Shown: one piece after another, positions 1 through 8,331 of the stretch
How positions within the stretch are numbered: the first letter of the stretch is position 1
Layout of the letters: each line of letters starts with the position of its first letter
From: Fictibacillus sp. b24
Lineage (GTDB): Bacteria > Bacillota > Bacilli > Bacillales > Fictibacillaceae
Assembly: GCF_030348825.1 (NCBI RefSeq)
Contig: NZ_JAUCES010000005.1
Location: forward strand, 2,790,001 to 2,854,000
Direction: 5' to 3'
Length of the DNA: 64,000 nucleotides
The notes under the pieces: model-generated
Database searches by the model: none
What the model saw: only the letters and a program-made list of their open reading frames with translations
What the model was told of the DNA's origin: nothing
Made by a program: the position numbers and the translations under genes

Positions 1-797
1 AAGTCATTTTTTTGCTCTGTGATCCAGTTTCCTGTAGAAGCGGAATTGGGTATCGTAATAACGCCTTGAAGCAATCTTGGTTTTGGAGCTACTAATTCGT
101 TCTCAGGATAATCTAAAAATGTATAATGACCATTTATCTGTAGTGAACCATTTTCTGATGAGGAATAGTGTTTCGTAAACAGATTAGATGACTTCTCTAG
201 ATCTTTCGCACGATTGGCATTCTTAACATTTGTAAACACTTCTCCTGTTTTCACATCTTCCAGATAGTAATCAAAACTCAGCAAGTTCGTATCGTAATTA
301 GCGATGAAATTCTCTCTTTCGTTAAGAAATTCGTCAATTTGCTTTTCCTTTTCTTTCATTAGCTTCGCTTTAACATGTTCATCGCTCTTAAAGTTTTCCA
401 TAATATCGTTAATCTTCTGATCTCTTTCTTCTTCATAGAGCTTTACTACATTTTCATTGTCTGCCGCTTTAGCATCATCAATTCTTCCCTGATACTGATC
501 TCTTAGGTTCGAGACTTGATCGGATAAAGTGCCATAGCGCGTACGATGCTCCTCAATATCTTCTTTTGTCACCTTAATGTTGCTCTTCAATTCTTGTTCA
601 GAAGTATGATTGATATCGGCAACAGAAATGTATTCGATGTATTCATTCAACTGCATGTCGAAATCTTCTGTATGAAAATAATCTTTATTCACGTACCAAT
701 GGACATTGTCTAAGATGGATAGAATGCCGCTAAGTCCAATGGTCAACAACACAATCCACACCGTTATTTTTGTTCTACTTTTCCATCTTGTATCCAA
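1..797 (-). CDS. Sensor histidine kinase, N-terminal part (cut by window edge)
   Basis: The open frame runs off the left edge, so only about 265 N-terminal residues are visible. Near the start there is a membrane segment rich in I, V and L (KITVWIVLLTIGLSGIL), followed by a long charged extracytoplasmic region with coiled-coil character. No HAMP, DHp or ATPase domain lies inside the window. The gene follows the response regulator with a 23-base overlap if the TTG at 797 is the start. That start is a guess because no ATG is available near the membrane segment. The kinase call rests on position and topology, not on catalytic motifs. Confidence 0.7.
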   Translation of the reverse strand, partial: MDTRWKSRTKITVWIVLLTIGLSGILSILDNVHWYVNKDYFHTEDFDMQLNEYIEYISVADINHTSEQELKSNIKVTKEDIEEHRTRYGTLSDQVSNLRDQYQGRIDDAKAADNENVVKLYEEERDQKINDIMENFKSDEHVKAKLMKEKEKQIDEFLNERENFIANYDTNLLSFDYYLEDVKTGEVFTNVKNANRAKDLEKSSNLFTKHYSSSENGSLQINGHYTFLDYPENELVAPKPRLLQGVITIPNSASTGNWITEQKND

Positions 798-1467
798 TTC
801 CCCATACCACCTTTAAATACCTCGGATTTTTCGGGTCAATCTCAATCTTCTCTCTGATTTTACGAATATGAACGGCAACTGTATTTTCCGCATTATAACT
901 CGGTTCTTTCCATACCCGCTCGTAAATGTCTGTTATGGAAAAAACTCTTCCTGGATTACACATCAACAGCTCCACGATCTTATATTCAATCGGCGTTAAT
1001 TTTACAGATTCACCATTAACTGCAACTTCCTTTGCATCCTTATCGAGTGTCAGTCCGTTTAGATTGATCAGCTCCGTTTTTCCTTCATATGTACCAAGTG
1101 TGACGTATCTCCGAAGCTGAGACTTCACGCGGGCAATCAGCTCCAATGGATTGAAGGGCTTTGTCACATAATCATCGGCCCCAATCTGCAGCCCCAGCAC
1201 TTTATCGGTATCTTCACTCTTTGCACTTAGTATGATGATGGGGATATTTTTTTGTTCGCGTATTTTAAATGTGGTGGAGATGCCATCTAATCTTGGCATC
1301 ATAACGTCCATTACAATCAGATGGATTTGGTGCGTATCGAGCATCTCAATCGCTTCAATTCCGTCTCTTGCCTGCACGACGGTTAACCCTTCGTTTTTCA
1401 AATAGATTTCAATAGCGTCTCGTATCTCTTTCTCATCATCTACAACCAGCACTGAAAACTCATTCAT
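775..1467 (-). CDS. OmpR/PhoB-family response regulator
   Basis: This is a 230-residue two-component response regulator. The N-terminal receiver has the acidic pair D10/D11, the phosphoacceptor D54 (VMDVMMPRLDG) and K103 (VTKPF). The C-terminal winged helix ends in the typical VVWGIGYKMEK. The ATG at 1467 was chosen over the upstream GTG at 1476 because AGAAGGGAG sits about 10 bases before it. The partner kinase follows directly downstream. The sequence resembles the VanR-like branch, but the signal sensed cannot be told. Confidence 0.93.
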   Translation of the reverse strand: MNEFSVLVVDDEKEIRDAIEIYLKNEGLTVVQARDGIEAIEMLDTHQIHLIVMDVMMPRLDGISTTFKIREQKNIPIIILSAKSEDTDKVLGLQIGADDYVTKPFNPLELIARVKSQLRRYVTLGTYEGKTELINLNGLTLDKDAKEVAVNGESVKLTPIEYKIVELLMCNPGRVFSITDIYERVWKEPSYNAENTVAVHIRKIREKIEIDPKNPRYLKVVWGIGYKMEK

Positions 1468-1488
1468 GTTTCTCACTCTCCCTTCTGC

Positions 1489-1577
1489 ATTATAGCATGG
1501 TATATATTTGAAATTACCTTCATTCTACACGGCATTCCTTTACAATTACCTAGCAAAAATCTTAAGACTTTCTTAAG
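1489..1577 (-). promoter_or_regulatory. Putative promoter and direct-repeat operator of the two-component genes
   Basis: On the minus strand an extended -10 (TGCTATAAT, 1496-1489) lies just upstream of the regulator. Further upstream two copies of CTTAAG (1561-1566 and 1572-1577) repeat with an 11-bp period, which is the half-site spacing OmpR/PhoB regulators recognise. Autoregulation is an inference. The -10 is so close to the RBS that the leader would be very short, so the exact promoter is uncertain. Confidence 0.4.
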
Positions 1578-1755
1578 TTTCATGATGGCTGGGTGGACGC
1601 AAAAATGGCGCTTACCCTGTTACAGATAGGCACCCTATTGTTTAACCGTAAAAGTTATTTTTAGCAAAGAGGCTTTGTCTTTTTAAAATATATTAGTTTA
1701 ACAATATGTGAAGCTAAATAAAGATTGGTAAGATTCACTTCTGAATAACAATAAA

Positions 1756-2121
1756 TCAGATCCCTTCTGGAAAATGAAAAATGATATATTTTTCATTCCA
1801 GACCTGACTGATAACAGAGATATTACCCTGAACACCTTCGAAAAAATATGAGGCTTCGTCTTTTTTTACGAAGGACCATCCTTTAACTTTCATTAATTGC
1901 ATAAGGTTTTCATCCGCTTTTTCCTTTGTTGAGATATACCATTGATAACCCTGATAATACGAAGGTATTTTAACGATTTTTCCATTCGCTTGATTTACCA
2001 ACATCAATACTTCTTTTTTAGAAACGAACTTTACAGGTAATGGCTCATAAAATCTACCAAATAAAAATACACCTACCACTAGCAGTGATATGGTTATATT
2101 GTATTTCACCCATTTTTTCAT
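1756..2121 (-). CDS. Small membrane-anchored protein of unknown function
   Basis: The protein has 121 residues: an N-terminal membrane anchor (about residues 8-24) and a soluble outside domain rich in aromatic residues. GAAGGAG stands about 9 bases before the ATG. No lipobox or recognisable domain is seen. It stands alone between the two-component system and the FrnE-like gene, and its function is unknown. Confidence 0.7.
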   Translation of the reverse strand: MKKWVKYNITISLLVVGVFLFGRFYEPLPVKFVSKKEVLMLVNQANGKIVKIPSYYQGYQWYISTKEKADENLMQLMKVKGWSFVKKDEASYFFEGVQGNISVISQVWNEKYIIFHFPEGI

Positions 2122-2281
2122 GGAAGTTTCTCCTTCATGTAATCTCTATAGCTCACAATCGAGCTGAATTTAGGAAATAGATCTCGACTTAATAATTATT
2201 CTTTTCGTCACTCGTTTAATCCTTTTTCTTCCATGTGATCGGAGTCCCACAATCAAACCACGTGTAAATTTCCCGCTTACC

Positions 2282-2296
2282 TTCTATACTATAGAA
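2282..2296 (+). promoter_or_regulatory. 15-bp perfect palindrome upstream of the FrnE-like gene
   Basis: TTCTATA-C-TATAGAA is a perfect 7-1-7 inverted repeat ending 27 bases before the ATG. It contains a possible -10 (TATACT). The 7-1-7 layout is that of Fur/PerR-type boxes, but the bases do not match the known consensus sequences. It may be an operator for a redox or metal regulator. Confidence 0.4.
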
Positions 2297-2322
2297 GATA
2301 ACAAGTTTTGGAGGGATTGACG

Positions 2323-3024
2323 ATGTTGCATATTGAAATGTGGACAGACTTCGCTTGACCATTCTGCTATATTGGCAAAAAGCGTCTGGAGGACGCTATC
2401 AAACAGATTGACCATCCGATCGAGGTAACGTATCGCTGCTTTGAATTGGATCCTACATTGGAACGTGATGTAAAAGAAAATATTTACGAAAAGCTAGCTA
2501 AAAAATATGGGATGAGTTTAGATACCGCGAAAGCCAACACTCAGAACATGGTTCAAACGGCAAAACAAGTCGGGTTAGATTTTCAGTTTGATACGATGAT
2601 TTTAACCAATACTTTTGATGCACACCGTGTAACGATGTTTGCTAAAAAGCACGGTAAAATGAAAGAGATGACCGAGCGTATTCTGCACGCGTACTTTACT
2701 GAATCGAAGCATATTGGAGATCATGAAACCTTAACAGAACTTGCAGCAGAAGTTGGACTGAATCGAGATGAAGTGGCAAGAATGCTCGCAAGTGATGAGA
2801 TGGCAGACGTTGTTCGTGCTGATGAACAAACCGGACAGCAGCTTGGCATTACAGGCGTACCGTTCTTCCTTCTGAATAAGAAATACGCCTTAACTGGCGC
2901 ACAGCCAACTGAGGTATTTGTTCAAGCATTGAATAAGGTTATTGCGGAGGATCAAATTACTGTTTTGAACGATCAAAACGGAGCGATTTGTGATGATGAC
3001 GGGTGTGAAATTCCTGAGAAATAG
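2323..3024 (+). CDS. FrnE/DsbA-like oxidoreductase with in-frame UGA at the active site (candidate selenoprotein)
   Basis: The frame from the ATG at 2323 (GGAGG 8 bases upstream) to the TAG at 3022 is 233 residues if the TGA at 2356-2358 is read through. The translation around it is DFA-[UGA]-PFCYIGKKRLE. FrnE-family proteins carry a CPxCYIGK-type motif there, so UGA stands exactly at the first redox Cys (residue 12), with C15 kept. The rest is intact: helical insert, TGVPFF cis-Pro loop, and a Cys-containing tail (CDDDGC). A hairpin fitting the bacterial SECIS rules starts 22 bases after the UGA. No selA/B/C/D is in the window. The alternatives are a nonsense mutation or a sequencing error. 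Without readthrough only a fragment from an internal start near 2446 could be made, and it would lack the active site. Confidence 0.75.
2381..2397 (+). other. SECIS-like hairpin within the FrnE-like coding sequence
   Basis: AGCGTC (2381-2386), loop TGGAG (2387-2391) and GACGCT (2392-2397) form a perfect 6-bp stem. The apical loop begins 29 bases after the UGA, and G is the second loop base. Published bacterial SECIS models ask for a loop of 3-14 bases, 16-37 bases from the UGA, with a G in the first two loop positions. All three hold. The stem is short, so chance is not excluded. Confidence 0.5.
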
Positions 3025-3061
3025 TGCGGGTGTGTAAAGCAAAAGAACCAAAAAAAAGCAA

Positions 3062-3093
3062 AAATACTCAGGGTTGTGTATCCCTGAGTATTT
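3062..3093. terminator. Bidirectional terminator between the FrnE-like gene and spo0M
   Basis: A 12-bp inverted repeat (AAATACTCAGGG / CCCTGAGTATTT) with an 8-base loop is followed by T runs on both strands. It serves two convergent genes. Confidence 0.85.
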
Positions 3094-3168
3094 TTTATGA
3101 TGCCATATAGGATACCTCAGACGCCTGCTAATATACATAGTCTTTAATATCGGTTTTCTTTAAATTCT

Positions 3169-3933
3169 CTAAAAATGCTTTAATCTCTTGGATACTTCAC
3201 TTTGGTCATGACTAATCTCTTTAGGAAGTTTTAATAGAACATAGTTTAGAGGGTTGCTATTGATTTTACTAAAGGCTGATTTAAAAATTACGTACATATA
3301 GAGATCTATGGACTCAGTTGTGATATCAAAGAAAATCTCAATTCTTTCATACTTATCTTTATAAATATGCGTCGGCTTAAATCTTACCGATTGTAAAAAC
3401 ATGTGTTGTCTCGCGTTCAAGACCGATGCAAATTCTTTCTTATCAATTTTTATAATCTGTTTATCCATCAAGGCTTCTCGGACATTTGCTGAAAACTCTA
3501 ATTCATCCTGAAATGTCTTCATACAAGATTCCATGAAAGGATGCATCTTTACTTGAACATAGTCTTTGTCTTCAGGATCTAATGTTTTAGGTATCTCTAC
3601 ATCTGTTTTCAGCCAAAGTTCTTTTTCATAAAGAGGAATTGGAAGATTTTCAGGCAGCTTAAAATGAAAGGCAATACGCCTTTCTTCATCCTTTGCTATT
3701 TCTTTACCTACAACAATCTCATAACTAAAGAACGGATAATGAATGTTTTCATTTCCAAAATTATATGTCTTTACAAGAGAATGCTTTATTCTTTCAATCC
3801 TTTTAGGCTTATTTCCGCCATAGAGAATGACTTCCCCATATACAAATTCACCGGGTATGAACGTTGAAGTATCAATGATAGTATCAACCCTTACCAGCCC
3901 AACCATAAAACTTGATAGTATTTGTTTAATCAT
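3169..3933 (-). CDS. spo0M: Sporulation-control protein Spo0M
   Basis: The 254-residue protein matches the Spo0M family in length (about 258 residues in B. subtilis) and in features such as FIPGEFVYGEVILYGG and the two-lobed beta-sandwich (arrestin-like) pattern. Spo0M is a cytosolic protein that affects sporulation efficiency in B. subtilis; its molecular role is not settled. The gene stands alone and ends at a shared terminator. It supports an endospore-forming host. Confidence 0.9.
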   Translation of the reverse strand: MIKQILSSFMVGLVRVDTIIDTSTFIPGEFVYGEVILYGGNKPKRIERIKHSLVKTYNFGNENIHYPFFSYEIVVGKEIAKDEERRIAFHFKLPENLPIPLYEKELWLKTDVEIPKTLDPEDKDYVQVKMHPFMESCMKTFQDELEFSANVREALMDKQIIKIDKKEFASVLNARQHMFLQSVRFKPTHIYKDKYERIEIFFDITTESIDLYMYVIFKSAFSKINSNPLNYVLLKLPKEISHDQSEVSKRLKHF

Positions 3934-4073
3934 TGAATTCTCCTCCTACTCTCTTATTTTTGCTTACGATAAGAAATGTAATTAGTTTCGCTAATAAAAC
4001 GCCGAAAACTCTACTTTAGGACGAAGAGATGACTAAATTACCATAGAATAAAAATATCAGTGAAACGTAAATA

Positions 4074-4101
4074 CATCCTCTCACTTAAACATGAGAGGAT
4101 G
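4074..4101 (-). terminator. Terminator of the esterase gene
   Basis: CATCCTCTCA / TGAGAGGATG forms a perfect 10-bp stem with an 8-base loop, followed on the minus strand by a moderately T-rich stretch. Confidence 0.65.
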
Positions 4102-4128
4102 CTAGCTTTTAGGAGATTTTTTTCATGC

Positions 4129-4884
4129 TTAAACTTTTGCTCTATTAAGAATCTCTTCAATAAATAGCAGTGATTTATCAATAATGAGTTGCTGATCGTA
4201 ATCGAGGGTAGCGACGTGATAGCTGTTCTTCAATTGCAAGATCTCTTTTTCAGAAGATGCAATCGAATCATAAATGACTTTAGAGTTATTTGGCGGTACA
4301 ACATGATCTTCTGTTGAAACCAAAATTAACGCAGGACAAGTGATAGAGTGGAGATTGTTTTTTACGTTTTTCATTAGCTTTACAATCTCTCCTACTGATT
4401 GCACCGGGGTTTTGTCATATGCTAATTCAGTTACTTCGGGATTTTTTAAATCAGATCCAATTGCATCTAAAAACCTGTCATTCGATTGTTGCATAGCTTC
4501 CAAGTCTGGAATTTCAATCGCTGCATTAATTGGGATAATGGCTAGGATATCTGGATATTTTTCTGCTAAGTATAACGCGAGTGTACCTCCCATAGAGAGA
4601 CCCGTAACAAAAATCGTGTCGCAACGCTCTTTGAGCCAATGATAACCTTCTTCAACAGAAGCAATCCAATCGTTATAAGTAGTCTTTTCCATATCTTCAT
4701 AATGAGTACCATGTCCTTTAAGCCTCGGCCCGCAAACCGTATAACCCGCTTTAGCGTAGGCTTCACCAAGTGGACGCATACTTTGTGTTGAACCTGTAAA
4801 ACCATGTGAGATCAATATCCCCACGTTGTTCCCTTCGAAATAGAAAGGTTGAGCATTTTCAATAACTGGATAATTTTCTGTCAT
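4129..4884 (-). CDS. Alpha/beta-hydrolase carboxylesterase (Est30/monoacylglycerol lipase-like)
   Basis: The 251-residue protein has an alpha/beta-hydrolase fold with the oxyanion motif HGFTGS (27-32), nucleophile elbow GLSMGG (Ser97), Asp193 (STEDHVVP) and His223 (NSYH). Size and motifs fit the cytosolic carboxylesterases of Geobacillus Est30 and bacillary monoacylglycerol lipase type, which cleave short and medium chain esters. There is no signal peptide. It is a single gene with its own terminator. The physiological substrate is unknown. Confidence 0.9.
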   Translation of the reverse strand: MTENYPVIENAQPFYFEGNNVGILISHGFTGSTQSMRPLGEAYAKAGYTVCGPRLKGHGTHYEDMEKTTYNDWIASVEEGYHWLKERCDTIFVTGLSMGGTLALYLAEKYPDILAIIPINAAIEIPDLEAMQQSNDRFLDAIGSDLKNPEVTELAYDKTPVQSVGEIVKLMKNVKNNLHSITCPALILVSTEDHVVPPNNSKVIYDSIASSEKEILQLKNSYHVATLDYDQQLIIDKSLLFIEEILNRAKV

Positions 4885-5050
4885 TCTAATACCTCCAATC
4901 GTTTTACTGCTTGATGTATAAGTTCAATGAAGTGAGTTCATTACCTGCTAAAGAAAACATTTTAATAGAGTAATATTACTAGGGATTATAAGATAGAGAT
5001 AAACGGAATTCTTCATACAAACGCAGGACATTTTTAAAGGGAGATTGGAC

Positions 5051-5767
5051 ATGATTATTAAAGATATTGAATTGTATGTTCCAAAGAACAGGAAATTAAA
5101 CTGGACGTTTTTTCATGAAACAAGATGTATCGCTTTTTTATATAGCCGCCTATTGCCCAAAAAACTAAACGGAAAAGAATATAAGGGGATTCAGATTTTT
5201 TGTATTAAGAGTATGGAACACAAAGAGCAAATCGATGCATATGATCCTATCACATTTAACTACTTACCTGTTTATGTTGAGACAGATGTTGAAGCCATTT
5301 TAGTGAATCCCTCTGATCTGGAAAAGAAAGAACACGCACTCGATATTGTACATAGTGGAATGAAGCTAGCTGCTCAAGAACTGGGCTGGGATCTGACTGT
5401 TTTTGAAGAAATATATAACACGATTAAAAAGACAAAATATGAAAACATCTATCCCCTTTTGAAGAAGAGCAGCCCTAATCGAAAATACATGTGCACCATA
5501 CTTTGTCATCATGAGGTAAAGAGTATTGATGTTTATTTGGAGATAAAGAAAAGAAATGGAGATGTCATTAATACTGAAAAGCTCTTCTCTGTTGAAAACA
5601 GGTTAGAACAGGATCTTTTTAGTGCTTATGGCAGTCTTGTTTGGAAACTAAATCATAAAGTTGAGTTTGCGGATAAGGATTATAAAAACGTTTATCGACT
5701 GACATTTCTTGAAAAGGACAAACCTGAGGATCTATTGTGGAAAATCCAAAAGAATGGGATTTCTTAA
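5051..5767 (+). CDS. Protein of unknown function
   Basis: The 238-residue soluble protein has no recognised domain. The ATG at 5051 has GGGAG 7 bases upstream and is preferred over the TTG at 5045. The middle part (EHALDIVHSGMKLAAQELGW) is helical and the rest is mixed alpha/beta. There is no signal peptide or membrane segment. It stands alone and is divergent from the esterase. Confidence 0.75.
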   Translation: MIIKDIELYVPKNRKLNWTFFHETRCIAFLYSRLLPKKLNGKEYKGIQIFCIKSMEHKEQIDAYDPITFNYLPVYVETDVEAILVNPSDLEKKEHALDIVHSGMKLAAQELGWDLTVFEEIYNTIKKTKYENIYPLLKKSSPNRKYMCTILCHHEVKSIDVYLEIKKRNGDVINTEKLFSVENRLEQDLFSAYGSLVWKLNHKVEFADKDYKNVYRLTFLEKDKPEDLLWKIQKNGIS

Positions 5768-5924
5768 TAAGCTTCGCACAAAACACTTAAGAGCACCAAA
5801 GTTAAAACAGCCTTACACAATTCTACTAATTGGGAGTTTAAGCAAGAAGGCTTGTTTTAAAAATATAGAATACTGACCATGCTATCTACATAAGATTAGG
5901 TATCAAAATATAGAGGTGTTGGCA

Positions 5925-6089
5925 ATGAAACTTACAAAAAATCAATATAAAGAACAACTTTTAAAACGACTGAGTCATTTTGAACACTCAGATTTCAAGA
6001 TAGAAAAGATTACTTTTTCTTCCCCCATGGAGACGATCAAACATCTAGCCCCTTCTCTAATACCGATAAAAAAAAGCCCTAGAATATAG
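5925..6089 (+). CDS. Small protein, paralogue of the convergent neighbour
   Basis: This 54-residue ORF has a good RBS (GAGGTG, 6 bases before the ATG). Its core KLTKNQYKEQLLKR aligns with KLTKEQYRDLLLR in the gene at 6098-6301, and a later F-x-I-x-K pattern is also shared. The stop codon lies inside the terminator hairpin. The function is unknown; the shared core with its neighbour argues that it is a real gene. Confidence 0.65.
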   Translation: MKLTKNQYKEQLLKRLSHFEHSDFKIEKITFSSPMETIKHLAPSLIPIKKSPRI

Positions 6090-6098
6090 GGCTTTTTT
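6070..6098. terminator. Bidirectional terminator between two small paralogues
   Basis: AAAAAAGCCCTA / TAGGGCTTTTTT with a 5-base loop is a strong hairpin with T tracts on both strands. The stop codons of the two convergent genes lie in or at the hairpin. Confidence 0.9.
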
Positions 6099-6301
6099 CA
6101 TTTCATAGATGTCAAAATATTGTTAACCGTACTAACAACAGGATCATTTTTAGACACCTTTACTTTATTAATATCAAATTCAAAGTTATCATTTTCCGCA
6201 TAGCTGCGTAATAATAGATCTCTATATTGTTCTTTAGTTAGCTTTGTTTTTTTTGTAGGTTTTCCTATCATTTGCGGAGCAGGTTTTGATAAAGCCTTCA
6301 T
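6098..6301 (-). CDS. Small basic protein, paralogue of the convergent neighbour
   Basis: The protein has 67 residues with a Lys-rich N-terminus. AAAGGAG is 8-9 bases before the ATG. The KLTKEQYRDLLLR core is shared with the ORF at 5925-6089. There is no membrane segment. The function is unknown. Confidence 0.7.
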   Translation of the reverse strand: MKALSKPAPQMIGKPTKKTKLTKEQYRDLLLRSYAENDNFEFDINKVKVSKNDPVVSTVNNILTSMK

Positions 6302-6366
6302 TCTTCAACACTCCTTTGTATACATTTTATACCCATTTTCAAGCAGGTGCAAACGGTTAGACATGT

Positions 6367-7257
6367 CTAGTACTTATCATCCTCTGGTGCGTTTATAGTC
6401 TCTTTTAATAGATTAAGCTCATCTGAATCAAGTTCGTTTACAGACAATAGCATAATGCTATCTGTAATAATTTTGCTATATTCGAAAATACCATTCAGCA
6501 CTTCTTTATCGTAATCCGTAAAAATGTGATCTTTACTTTCTATTAACACTATGTAATCGCCAACTAATTCTCTTCTAGCAGCAAGCATAAAGTGAGTTTC
6601 ACCGAACATTTTCTTTCTTGTGTGAATTTTTGTGAGGGCTCCTGAATCCAGTTCATCCATAAGTAAGGTGGTCAATCGATTATACTCTGGAGACAAGAAA
6701 GAATCTTTTTGTTCCTGGTATTCTAAGACTTGAGTTGAGAGGCTTATTTGGAGTTCAGTGTCAAAGAACTCTTCATATTTCATAAGCAACTCCCTTAAAA
6801 CGGGTTCATAGGGAATATCATCAGAGTTCTTAAATTTCTTTATAAAGTAATCGTTTTGTCTTAATACACTCGAGATAAAATGGAATTGGTTTAGCTGTTT
6901 TTCTTGAACCTTTGCTAGTTCTGCAAATTCCACTTCAAACTGCATGACTTTTATACGCTTGAGCGGATTTGCTATTAAGTTCATAGCTACAAAAATGCCT
7001 AATAACATGACTAGGACAAATCTTAAGACAGCAAGTATAAAAGGGCTGAAAATTCTCCCCATAAGATCATGACCATCTTTAACAGCTGCTAATGATTGAT
7101 GATAGTAATATCCTTTTACAGCATAAATAACTCCAACAATAAAAAATAGCATAATAACGACATAATAGATCTTATCTTTGTTGTGTTGCATCCTTTCCCA
7201 AACGGGATTCACGTAACTAAGCAGTCTATCCCAAAACATTGTAAATGTTTCTTTCAT
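6367..7257 (-). CDS. Membrane protein with GAF-like cytoplasmic domain
   Basis: The 296-residue protein has two membrane segments, near residues 31-50 and 72-96, followed by a coiled region (VEFAELAKVQEKQLNQF) and a C-terminal soluble domain of about 170 residues whose pattern resembles GAF domains. There is no histidine kinase, GGDEF or PP2C domain. It is probably a membrane-bound sensor or scaffold of unknown function. Confidence 0.7.
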   Translation of the reverse strand: MKETFTMFWDRLLSYVNPVWERMQHNKDKIYYVVIMLFFIVGVIYAVKGYYYHQSLAAVKDGHDLMGRIFSPFILAVLRFVLVMLLGIFVAMNLIANPLKRIKVMQFEVEFAELAKVQEKQLNQFHFISSVLRQNDYFIKKFKNSDDIPYEPVLRELLMKYEEFFDTELQISLSTQVLEYQEQKDSFLSPEYNRLTTLLMDELDSGALTKIHTRKKMFGETHFMLAARRELVGDYIVLIESKDHIFTDYDKEVLNGIFEYSKIITDSIMLLSVNELDSDELNLLKETINAPEDDKY

Positions 7258-7410
7258 TCAACTGTCTCCCTCGCAACAACTTATGTCTCCATCTTCTATA
7301 TAGAGATGCTTAATCCCTGCAAAATAACGATACCTATTGCATTCTAACTTTTCTGATGTATTTCAACTTGGTTTATAATAAAGTAAATATATTCTGGCAT
7401 TGGAGATGAA

Positions 7411-7776
7411 ATGATGTTCTTTGGAATAGATGATTTCTTTCATTTTGCATACGATAAAGATTCGCAAACCGTGAAAAGTAACATAGAAGAATTGTTGGGA
7501 AAAGTAGAAACCGTTCATGTTTTTTCAAAAGAAAATAGAGTATTAGTTTTAACGAGAGATTCACTAAAAACTGACTATTTGTATGGATTTGATTTGGAAG
7601 GATGTCTCAAATTTAAGACACCACCTCCAGAGCATTATCAGTTTTGGTATTTAAACGGCAAGCAGATCGCTTGTATTGAAGCGGATGACTCTGCCAAAAA
7701 ATCACCTCGTTCAGGATGGTGGTTTTCAATCGATTTAGAAAACGGAAAGTTGACGATGGGATCGCCCGCTTACTAA
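7411..7776 (+). CDS. Protein of unknown function
   Basis: The 121-residue soluble protein is rich in aromatic residues and beta structure (GWWFSIDLENGKL near the end), without a signal peptide. TGGAGATGAA precedes the ATG, and the second codon is also ATG, so the start may be 7414. No family is recognised. It ends at a terminator shared with the convergent membrane protein gene. Confidence 0.65.
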   Translation: MMFFGIDDFFHFAYDKDSQTVKSNIEELLGKVETVHVFSKENRVLVLTRDSLKTDYLYGFDLEGCLKFKTPPPEHYQFWYLNGKQIACIEADDSAKKSPRSGWWFSIDLENGKLTMGSPAY

Positions 7777-7802
7777 TTTTATTTTTTCATGGTAAAGCAA
7801 AA

Positions 7803-7840
7803 AATGCTCAAGGATCACTGATTAAGTGTCCCTGAGCATT
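7803..7840. terminator. Terminator between convergent genes
   Basis: AATGCTCAAGGA / TCCCTGAGCATT pairs over 12 bp with one mismatch and a 14-base loop, with A/T runs on both sides. Confidence 0.75.
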
Positions 7841-7882
7841 ATTTTAATTAACGTTCACAAGCAAAGTTATCTTTGTCTGTCA

Positions 7883-8164
7883 TTATTTCTTATTTCGTTC
7901 TAAAAATATAGGTGCTATATTTAGTAAGATAGAAACAATTGTCAAAAACCATAATGCCCTTGCCATACCAGGTACTACATCCGATAAAGCTGCCCAATCT
8001 TCCACTTTTACCCACCGAGATACATAACTGTAATCTGCACAAAGTGTTAATGCTGTAAATGATAATCCCATCGCCATAGCAAGCTTATAATCCTTTCCTG
8101 CTGTATACATATAAAGATTTATAAACGTTACTACTATTGCAATAACCCCTAATATTACCCACAT
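7883..8164 (-). CDS. Small integral membrane protein
   Basis: The 93-residue hydrophobic protein has three predicted membrane segments, at the N-terminus, the middle (LAMAMGLSFTALTLCADYS) and the C-terminus (ALWFLTIVSILLNIAPIFL), and a basic end (ERNKK). The function is unknown; such small proteins are common in Bacillaceae. Confidence 0.7.
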   Translation of the reverse strand: MWVILGVIAIVVTFINLYMYTAGKDYKLAMAMGLSFTALTLCADYSYVSRWVKVEDWAALSDVVPGMARALWFLTIVSILLNIAPIFLERNKK

Positions 8165-8331
8165 AACTATTCCTCCATGTTCGGTTTAAGCAAATATTAA
8201 CAACGAACTTTACCAGAGTCTTTATTAAAAAAATAGAGAAGTTCGCTACTTCTTTCCAGGGATCATACTTCCTTGTTAAAGATATACAAATTTCGGGTAA
8301 AAGACTATACCCTTGAAAGGTGATGATAATA

